8,547 nucleotides of DNA from Leucobacter sp. (GTDB taxonomy: Bacteria; Actinomycetota; Actinomycetes; Actinomycetales; Microbacteriaceae): contig JAGNOB010000048.1 in the NCBI GenBank assembly GCA_017990305.1, positions 1 to 8,547 of the forward strand, given 5' to 3'. This document shows positions 1 to 6,814 of this stretch, piece after piece; position 1 is the first letter of the stretch; every line of letters starts with the position of its first letter. Made by a program: the position numbers and the translations under genes. The notes under the pieces were generated by a model. That model did no database searches and was not told the origin of the DNA. It was given only the letters and a program-made list of their open reading frames with translations.

Positions 1-1547
1 ATGCGGCGAAAGCCGCCGCTGTACAGATCGCGCTGTGGGAGATCCGGAGAGAGCCAGGTAACGCCGCGTGGATCGATGGGAAGTACGACCTGTTCCGCAA
101 GAATGGCGGCGCGAACCATATTGAAGCGGGGAAACGGCTTGCCGTTGAGTCGAAGACTGCCGCGGTTGGACCCGGCGTGACAGCGCCGAACGCAACGCTG
201 GAGCTCGTGGCCGGGGACGCGGACGGAACTGGGATGGTCACCTATCCTGCCGGAACGGTCTCGCTGACGATCGAAGGAGGCGTGTTCGAAGATGGTTCGA
301 AGGAGATTGAGATCGCGGGCGGTGAACGCGGCAGTGTTGGCTGGGAGGCGGCCCCTCACGAGCCATCCTGGAGCAGATTGAACGATGTACGGATCTCGGG
401 AAAGTGGTCACTCAAGCAGAAGTATTGGCCAGCCGAGCTGATCTTGCACCCTGCCACTCGCGACACCGAACAACGGATCGGGGCCGGGGTGAAGCCCGTT
501 ATTGGCGATAATACCGGGGTATTGGGCGGAGTAGTCGCGACGTTCGACAGCCGCTTCACGCCCGCAGTCGCAACTCAGGTGCCAACCGAAATGGTGCCCC
601 GTGAAGACGGGGTATTTAGCGACACAGTTACGGTTACCGCGGTGGATTCGACCTGGCCAACCCGGAGCAATGGTGAGTACCTTCCGCTGGTCGCAGATGG
701 CACGCTCTATGGCCCATTCGAGGCGCCCCAACCAGAGAGCGACGAGCCCCCGGAGGGCGCGCCGACTGCCGGCAGCGCCTCGTTAGCGATTGATCGAGGC
801 CCGGGAGACTATAGCGCTGACCTGGCGGTACCAGGTGTCTCCTCTGGGTACTACTACTGGGTGTGGGCTATTAGTGAGGAGCGCCAGTCTGAAGAGGTGA
901 GGCACTCAGAGATATTGGCGCCGGGTGCCAGGCACTCGGACCGCTTCGGTGTCGCGGCTGAACGGCAATTCGTCGCTACAGAGCTCAGGTGGGAGACCCG
1001 CTTGCTTGAGAATTCCTTGGCCCCGGGCTCACGGGTGCTCGAAGACACGGTGCGCGCGAGCGCGGTGGGCGGCAGCTGGCTGCGCGACGAGGCGGGCAAG
1101 CGGATACCAGCCAACGTGCGCCTCACCATTTACCAGAGTGACACCGCGCCGACTCGACAGGCCGCAGCACCCAGTAGCGCCCAAGAGCTGGGTGCCGTGT
1201 TCGTCGAACTCAATGAGGCTGACACTTGGGTGGCCGCGCCACCATTCGAGATTCCCTCCGCGGCCAAAGGCTGGGTAACGGTCCAGGCATGCCTATTCGA
1301 GGAGGATCAAGACGTGGCAGCCGTCGGGAAAATCTCGGAGTGGTGTGACGATTACGGAGTGCCTAGCGAAACCGCAGAATTAGTGGTCGAAGCTCCCGCG
1401 CCCGCGCCGCTGGCGAAGACCGGCGCTCGCGCGCACGACGGTACTCCAGCCCCAATTGCAGCCCTACTCATTGCCGCGGGCATGGCAGGGACTGGTGGGC
1501 TGCTCAGCGGCATCGTGGCCCTCAGAAAGCGAATCGGGCAGGGTTAG
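1..1547 (+). CDS. LAXTG-anchored surface protein with thioester-like domain end and two internal repeats (5' end missing)
   Basis: The reading frame is open from base 3 to the TAG at 1545-1547, so the gene starts upstream; the GTG at 177 is an internal Val codon. The first visible residues include AAAVQIALWEI (Gln codon 24-26), matching the hydrophobic-Gln-hydrophobic signature plus Trp of Cys-Gln thioester domains in Gram-positive adhesins; the partner Cys would lie off-window. Two related beta-rich segments follow (555-887 and 969-1310). The end is a classic sorting signal: Pro/Ala spacer, LAKTG (1410-1424), about ten residues, a hydrophobic helix and the tail RKRIGQG. LAxTG is the preference reported for class E sortases of high-GC actinobacteria. 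Inferred role: a covalently wall-anchored adhesin or stalk protein. No sortase gene is in view. It uses two TTA Leu codons (783-785, 1380-1382). Surface anchoring is well supported; the thioester assignment rests on a short fragment. Confidence 0.75.
   Translation, partial: AAKAAAVQIALWEIRREPGNAAWIDGKYDLFRKNGGANHIEAGKRLAVESKTAAVGPGVTAPNATLELVAGDADGTGMVTYPAGTVSLTIEGGVFEDGSKEIEIAGGERGSVGWEAAPHEPSWSRLNDVRISGKWSLKQKYWPAELILHPATRDTEQRIGAGVKPVIGDNTGVLGGVVATFDSRFTPAVATQVPTEMVPREDGVFSDTVTVTAVDSTWPTRSNGEYLPLVADGTLYGPFEAPQPESDEPPEGAPTAGSASLAIDRGPGDYSADLAVPGVSSGYYYWVWAISEERQSEEVRHSEILAPGARHSDRFGVAAERQFVATELRWETRLLENSLAPGSRVLEDTVRASAVGGSWLRDEAGKRIPANVRLTIYQSDTAPTRQAAAPSSAQELGAVFVELNEADTWVAAPPFEIPSAAKGWVTVQACLFEEDQDVAAVGKISEWCDDYGVPSETAELVVEAPAPAPLAKTGARAHDGTPAPIAALLIAAGMAGTGGLLSGIVALRKRIGQG
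555..887 (+). repeat. Surface protein internal repeat, copy 1
   Basis: About 111 codons. It has a start like FTPAVATQVP, a central DTVTVTAVDSTWP, a strand like LVADGTLYGPF and an end like SGYYYWVWAISEERQ. Copy 2 follows the same order of elements. Probably one beta-sandwich domain; the boundaries are approximate and set by eye. Confidence 0.55.
969..1310 (+). repeat. Surface protein internal repeat, copy 2
   Basis: About 114 codons. It parallels copy 1: FVATELRWETR, then DTVRASAVGGSW, then NVRLTIYQSDTAP, ending in KGWVTVQACLFEEDQ. The match is at protein level (DTV..A..W core, matching strand order) and not obvious in DNA, so the duplication is old. A single Cys occurs near the end of this copy, with another shortly after it (EWCDDYG). 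Confidence 0.5.
1410..1544 (+). other. C-terminal cell-wall sorting signal (LAKTG, membrane helix, basic tail)
   Basis: LAKTG is encoded at 1410-1424. It is followed by a spacer (ARAHDGTPAP), a hydrophobic stretch of about 23 residues beginning IAALLIAAGM, and RKR near the C-terminus. This three-part architecture is what sortases require; cleavage would be between Thr and Gly. Confidence 0.85.
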
Positions 1548-1637
1548 CGGACGTACCGGAGGGGCCAGACAGCAGGGATCCGGGGTGGGGTGTTTCGCTA
1601 TCCGCAGAAGTTGTGCAGCTTTCCCAAACGTAATTCA

Positions 1638-1643
1638 TAGACT
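1638..1643 (+). promoter_or_regulatory. Possible -10 box for the HtrA gene
   Basis: TAGACT fits the TANNNT pattern of actinobacterial housekeeping promoters and would start transcription near 1650, leaving a leader of about 30 nt that contains the ribosome binding site. No good -35 hexamer sits at 16-18 bp; TTGTGC at 1611-1616 is 21 bp away. The 1548-1680 gap otherwise shows no clear terminator for the upstream gene. Confidence 0.35.
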
Positions 1644-1667
1644 TACACGAAATGCTTGAGTCATCGA

Positions 1668-1675
1668 GAGAGGAG
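1668..1675 (+). promoter_or_regulatory. Shine-Dalgarno for the HtrA gene
   Basis: GAGAGGAG ends 5 nt before the ATG at 1681. It is a strong purine-rich site that fixes this start. It contrasts with three other plus-strand genes here, which lack one. Confidence 0.75.
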
Positions 1676-1680
1676 CCACG

Positions 1681-3207
<1,527 letters not shown>

Positions 3208-3222
3208 TCGAATCTCCTCTCT

Positions 3223-3260
3223 CACGAAAGCGGGCACCAAACGCGGTGCCCGCTTTCGTG
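3223..3260 (+). terminator. Transcription terminator hairpin after the HtrA gene
   Basis: A perfect 16-bp inverted repeat: arm CACGAAAGCGGGCACC (3223-3238), 6-nt loop AAACGC, arm GGTGCCCGCTTTCGTG (3245-3260). It begins 15 nt after the HtrA stop. Only TTCT follows, so the U-tract is poor, as is common for high-GC actinobacterial terminators. It insulates HtrA from the wall-polymer gene that starts 17 nt after the hairpin. Confidence 0.85.
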
Positions 3261-3263
3261 TTC

Positions 3264-3269
3264 TACAGT
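3264..3269 (+). promoter_or_regulatory. Putative -10 box for a near-leaderless start of the double glycerophosphotransferase gene
   Basis: TACAGT (TANNNT) lies 8 nt before the ATG at 3278, so transcription would start within 0-2 nt of the start codon. There is no convincing ribosome binding site before this ATG, only GAAG at 3271-3274, 3 nt away. The box sits just 3 nt after the terminator stem. No recognisable -35. Confidence 0.4.
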
Positions 3270-3277
3270 TGAAGCAA

Positions 3278-5698
3278 ATGAGTACGAGCCGATTCCAGTT
3301 CTCAAGCGGAAACCTGTCCAAGGTTCTCGCGATCCCGAAATACCTGCTGTCGTGGCTTCTCGCGCTGTGCATTCCGCGAGCGCGCGGCACGTGGGCCTTT
3401 GGCAGCGGAATCGGGGTGGGCGAGGGAGCGCTCGCGCTCGCGCTCGAGGTCACCCGAACGCAGCCGGATGCCCAGGTGAGCTGGCTGGTCGCCACCGACG
3501 AAGAAGCAAGGCTTGCTGCAGACGCAGGCTTCATCCCCGTGATGCGTCGGGGCTGGCGGGGATACTGGACAACGCTTCGGGCGGCGACGCTTGTCGTCAC
3601 TCACGGCCTTGGCGATGTGAACCGGTTTGGGGTGTTTGGTGGCACCATCGTGCAGCTCTGGCACGGAGCTCCGCTGAAACGGATCCACCTCGACTCTCCG
3701 GTTACGACAGCAATCGGCGGCCCCGCGATCCTCAGGGGCGTGCTGCGGCGCATGTACGAGCGGGGAACGAAGCAGGTCGCACTCTACGTGGCCGGATCGG
3801 TCACCGCTGCGGAGCGGCTCCGCTCGGCGTTTCGTGTTGCCCCTGGCAAAGTGCTTGTGCTCGGAGACCCTCGCGACGATTTGCTTGCACACCAGGCAGC
3901 AGACCCGGCACTCGCTCACGCGGCAAGAACGTCGGTGATCGAGCTACTCCGCGCACACGGCGCTGAGCCGGTCGACGAAGCCGAAAGGCTCGTGCTCTAC
4001 GCGCCGACCTGGCGCGATGGCGAAACCGATCCGGCCATTCCAAGCAGCGATGACATCGGCATGCTCCGAGAAGCGCTCGCGAACGCGAACGCGCGACTCA
4101 TCATTCGCTCACACCCCCTCGGCGAAGGCGAATACGACAACGCGGTGGGGGAGCGCATCCACCTCCTCGGCAGTGACGTCGCCCGCGACATCACTCCATT
4201 GCTCGGTGCATTCGACGCCCTCATCACCGACTTCTCCTCGATCGCGATCGACTATTCACTCCTGGAGCGCCCCGTACTCTGGTTCGCGCCGGACCTTGCG
4301 GAATACACGCGTACGCGCGGGCTGTACGAATCGCTCGAGGTGACCGCCGGCACAGCCGTCGACGCCGCCTGGGCTGGCGTCGCGCGCCGCCTGGAACCCA
4401 CTCTCACCGCCGGAAGTCCAGCCCACCGTGAAGCGACACGGGCTGTGCGGCTCCTCGCCGCCCGCTTCCATGAACACCGCGACGGTCAGAGCGCAAAGCG
4501 AGTACGCGCAGCGATCGAACGGCTCCACCTACCCGCAGCCGAGCTAGTCGCTGCTGGCGGAGTGTTCTTCGAGAGCTACTACGGGCGGCAGGTGAGCTGC
4601 AACCCGCTCGCAATCGACCGCGAGATCGCAGCTCGCAACCCCGCGCTGCCGCGCTACTGGAGCGTCACCAGTGAACGGCAAAGCGTTCCAGCCGGCGCCA
4701 CCCCTGTGCTCGTCGGCGGGCGTGACTGGCTCGCAGCGAGACGCCTCGCAACACTTGTCGTTGTCAACGACTGGCTCCGCTACGACTTCAAACGGGCCGC
4801 TGGCCAGACGGTCCTGCAGACCTGGCACGGCACGATGCTCAAGCACCTCGCGCTGGGCAGACCAAACGTCTCGCTGCGCACGCGAATCGCGATCCGCCGA
4901 GAGAGTCGACGGTGGAGCCTGATGCTCTCGCAAAACCCGCACTCTACCGAGCAGTTTCGCGACAGCTATGCATTCACCGGGGAGATCATCGAAACCGGCT
5001 ACCCGCGGGATGACAGGCTGGCGCGCGCCAACCTTGGGGACGCACGCAACCCCATCGAACGCTCGACGGCACGGCTCGCGCTCGGTATCCCCGAGGGCGT
5101 CTCCGTACTCGCTTATGCGCCCACCTGGCGCGATGATGGGGCACGGGCAATTGACGACCTCGACGTGAATGCGCTCGCCGCCGAGCTCGGCGATGACTGG
5201 GTGGTTGTCGCCCGAGGGCACACACGCACGCACGCGTATGGCGGATACCTGCAGGTCGACCCGCGGGTCATCGATGCGTCGGGGCACCCCGACATTAACG
5301 ACGTGGTGCTAGCTGCGGACATGCTTGTGACGGACTACTCGTCGGTCATGTTTGATACGGCGGTCGCTGGCGTGCCGTTGGCGTTCTTCGTGCCGGACCT
5401 TGCCGAGTATCGTGATCGTGAGCGCGGCTTCACCTTCGATTTCGAGCAGGCTGCTCCTGGGCCGCTGCTCACGACTCGAGGCGGCGTCGTGACGCACGCA
5501 CGCGACCTGCAGGCCCAAGGCGCGGCGGCTCCGTGGGTGACAGCGTACGCAGGGCCCTACGCGGTGTGGCGTGCTCGGTTCACCCCGCACGACGACGGGA
5601 ACGCTGCGGCGAGAGTTGTGGACCGGCTCGAAGCTCTGGGCGCGCTCTCAAACGGTCACACGGTCACACGGTCGGCCGCTAGCCCGCTAGCCCGCTAG
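3278..5698 (+). CDS. Tandem CDP-glycerol glycerophosphotransferase (TagB/TagF-like), two complete modules
   Basis: 806 residues from the ATG at 3278. Upstream in-frame starts would lie inside the HtrA gene or its terminator. The family transfers glycerol-3-phosphate from CDP-glycerol to build teichoic-acid chains at the inner membrane face. Module 1 (about 37-415): GTWAFGSG strand, WHG with His129, GDPRDD (196-201), YAPTWRDG (241-248), RSHP with His279, TDFSS (317-321). Module 2 (about 428-790): FESYYGR...NPLAI entry motif, WHG with His517, GYPRDD (574-579), YAPTWRDD (613-620), RGH with His648, TDYSS (685-689). Both keep the two His that are catalytic in studied TagF enzymes. A hydrophobic patch (about 15-33) may help membrane attachment. 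Classic TagF has one catalytic module plus an unrelated N-terminal part, so this protein is a duplication or fusion. The two modules may have different acceptors (priming and elongation); that is inference. Confidence 0.9.
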   Translation: MSTSRFQFSSGNLSKVLAIPKYLLSWLLALCIPRARGTWAFGSGIGVGEGALALALEVTRTQPDAQVSWLVATDEEARLAADAGFIPVMRRGWRGYWTTLRAATLVVTHGLGDVNRFGVFGGTIVQLWHGAPLKRIHLDSPVTTAIGGPAILRGVLRRMYERGTKQVALYVAGSVTAAERLRSAFRVAPGKVLVLGDPRDDLLAHQAADPALAHAARTSVIELLRAHGAEPVDEAERLVLYAPTWRDGETDPAIPSSDDIGMLREALANANARLIIRSHPLGEGEYDNAVGERIHLLGSDVARDITPLLGAFDALITDFSSIAIDYSLLERPVLWFAPDLAEYTRTRGLYESLEVTAGTAVDAAWAGVARRLEPTLTAGSPAHREATRAVRLLAARFHEHRDGQSAKRVRAAIERLHLPAAELVAAGGVFFESYYGRQVSCNPLAIDREIAARNPALPRYWSVTSERQSVPAGATPVLVGGRDWLAARRLATLVVVNDWLRYDFKRAAGQTVLQTWHGTMLKHLALGRPNVSLRTRIAIRRESRRWSLMLSQNPHSTEQFRDSYAFTGEIIETGYPRDDRLARANLGDARNPIERSTARLALGIPEGVSVLAYAPTWRDDGARAIDDLDVNALAAELGDDWVVVARGHTRTHAYGGYLQVDPRVIDASGHPDINDVVLAADMLVTDYSSVMFDTAVAGVPLAFFVPDLAEYRDRERGFTFDFEQAAPGPLLTTRGGVVTHARDLQAQGAAAPWVTAYAGPYAVWRARFTPHDDGNAAARVVDRLEALGALSNGHTVTRSAASPLAR
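3429..3446 (+). repeat. In-frame hexamer repeat, CGCTCG x3
   Basis: Three perfect copies of CGCTCG encode the ALALAL stretch in module 1, just after the Gly-rich GIGVGEG turn. The unit is a multiple of three, so copy-number change would lengthen the helix without a frameshift. It may be no more than codon bias on an Ala-Leu helix. Confidence 0.6.
5652..5674 (+). repeat. 8-bp tandem repeat, ACGGTCAC x2.9
   Basis: ACGGTCAC at 5652-5659 and 5660-5667, then ACGGTCG at 5668-5674, a partial unit with its last matched base changed. It lies within the last codons of the double glycerophosphotransferase gene (residues in NGHTVTRSA). The unit is not a multiple of three, so slippage would change the C-terminal frame. 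Confidence 0.8.
5675..5698 (+). repeat. 8-bp tandem repeat, CCCGCTAG x3, carrying both stop codons
   Basis: Units at 5675-5682 (first base G), 5683-5690 and 5691-5698, directly following the ACGGTCAC array. Each unit contains CTAG. Because the unit is 8 bp, the plus-strand gene reads TAG in frame only in the third unit, where it is the stop. The reverse complement of that same CTAG supplies the stop of the convergent gene. Confidence 0.85.
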
Positions 5699-6750
5699 GC
5701 CCGCGAGCGATCCACGACGCGGCCACCGCCGAAGGTGATGCCGCGGAGAAAACCGGTGCCCCAACTCGTGTGCATGGTGACGAGCGCGACTGTTGTGAGT
5801 GCGCGGTCGCGCAGGCCGCGCTGCTCTGGGATGCGCAACACGGCGAACGCGATACCGATCGCGTACAGCGCGAGCGGGAGCCATCCAAGCGACCACCAGC
5901 CCCAAGGCAGTGCGGTCGTGACCTGCAGGGTGAGCACCGCGAGGGAAATAGCCAGCGCGACGACAAGCGTGCCAGGGGCAAAGAAACGCCACGGGTTTGC
6001 GCGCCCGTACTTACGGACGAGGACCGCCCGCCAGGTGCCTGTCGCGAAGAACTGTTTCGCGAGGTCACCGAAGCTTGCCCTCGGCCAATAGGTCACGCCG
6101 AGTGCTGGCTCAAACCAGACTGTGAACCCGGCGCGGCGCATCCGCAGGTTGAGCTCCCAGTCCTCGCCGCGCAGAATCGCGGGATCGTAGCCGCCGACGG
6201 CTTCGACGGCCTCACGCCGGAAGATGCCGAGGTAGGCCGACTCGGCAGGCCCCGGGATTCCGTCCCCGTGATAGGCGCCACCGCCGAGGCCGTAGGGGCT
6301 GTTGTAGCCACGCGCGATCGCTCGCTGCACGGGTGAGTTGCCTGCCGCGCGCATGACGCCTCCAACGTTCGCCGCCCCGGTCTCGCGGAGCGCGGCGACG
6401 CCACGCTCTGTGTAATCGGGCGTGAGCTCGGAGTGCGCATCGACGCGGATAATGACCGCGTGCGTGCTTGCCTGAATCGCGTGATTCAGCCCGGCCGGAA
6501 TATCTCGCTCTGGGTTGTCGATGAGTCTGACTCGCGGATCGGCCGCAGCGATCTCCCTCGCGATCTCATTGCTGCGGTCGCGTGAGGGGCCGAGCGCGAG
6601 AACAATCTCCTTTTCGCCCTGGTACTCCTGCGCGAGGATCGTGGTGACCGCCCGCGCAAGATAGTTCTCTTCGTTGAGGACGGGCATGACGTAGCTGACC
6701 GCTGGCGTTGTAGGCAGCGGCGGCAACGAGGTTTTCGGGGCAGACTCCAC
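5695..6750 (-). CDS. Family 2 glycosyltransferase with C-terminal membrane helices (ExoA-like)
   Basis: 351 residues from a GTG start. GGGAGGA (6758-6764) lies 7 nt upstream and fixes that start. Residues about 17-240 form a GT-A fold: SYVMPVLNEENYL (19-31), ALGPSRDRS (52-60), the metal-binding region IRVDAHSELT (101-110; D104 and H106 replace a plain DxD), and the catalytic-base region LRGEDWEL (193-200). Three hydrophobic segments follow, about 257-279, 285-306 and 318-336, the last ending in MHTSWGTGFLRG, a motif that recalls ExoA-type transferases of exopolysaccharide pathways. It probably adds a sugar from a nucleotide donor to a lipid-linked intermediate at the inner membrane face; donor and acceptor are unknown. 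It is convergent with the double glycerophosphotransferase gene and divergent from the next gene, so it needs its own promoter. Family sure, substrate not. Confidence 0.9.
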   Translation of the reverse strand: MESAPKTSLPPLPTTPAVSYVMPVLNEENYLARAVTTILAQEYQGEKEIVLALGPSRDRSNEIAREIAAADPRVRLIDNPERDIPAGLNHAIQASTHAVIIRVDAHSELTPDYTERGVAALRETGAANVGGVMRAAGNSPVQRAIARGYNSPYGLGGGAYHGDGIPGPAESAYLGIFRREAVEAVGGYDPAILRGEDWELNLRMRRAGFTVWFEPALGVTYWPRASFGDLAKQFFATGTWRAVLVRKYGRANPWRFFAPGTLVVALAISLAVLTLQVTTALPWGWWSLGWLPLALYAIGIAFAVLRIPEQRGLRDRALTTVALVTMHTSWGTGFLRGITFGGGRVVDRSRA

Positions 6751-6756
6751 CCGTTG

Positions 6757-6764
6757 ATCCTCCC
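6757..6764 (-). promoter_or_regulatory. Shine-Dalgarno for the glycosyltransferase gene
   Basis: On the minus strand this reads GGGAGGAT, ending 6 nt before the GTG at 6750-6748. It is a near-perfect match to the 16S tail and decides the start. I could not find a convincing promoter for this gene in the 64-bp divergent gap. Confidence 0.75.
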
Positions 6765-6802
6765 ATAGCTGACCTCTGAGCTTCCCAATCGGCCTCGCGG
6801 GC

Positions 6803-6808
6803 TATTCT
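6803..6808 (+). promoter_or_regulatory. Putative -10 box for a leaderless start of the third glycerophosphotransferase-like gene
   Basis: TATTCT is followed by exactly 6 nt and then the ATG at 6815, so the predicted +1 is the A of the ATG. No ribosome binding site precedes the ATG. The GTG at 6812 is only 3 nt from the box and would lie upstream of the predicted transcript. The -35 region is unclear. Confidence 0.55.
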
Positions 6809-6814
6809 GGTGTG

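Noticed and set aside
1..60. ATG at base 1 as a gene start
   Set aside because: It is in a different frame from the real coding sequence and gives an Arg/Cys-rich shadow translation of the surface protein gene.
177..179. GTG as the start of the surface protein
   Set aside because: The same frame is open back to base 3 with thioester-domain-like sequence, and no ribosome binding site precedes the GTG. It is an internal Val codon.
1655..1661. CTTGAGT as an HspR/HAIR-type heat-shock operator before the HtrA gene
   Set aside because: Only one half-site is present; the expected inverted partner ACTCAAG after 7 nt is missing.
4544..5287. Minus-strand open frame of 247 codons inside the transferase
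   Set aside because: It lies opposite conserved motif-bearing coding sequence (YAPTWRD, WHG) and has no recognisable protein features of its own.
5770..6336. Plus-strand open frame of 188 codons
   Set aside because: It is antisense to the well-supported family 2 glycosyltransferase. It matters only as the frame that would be read after loss of one 8-bp repeat unit.
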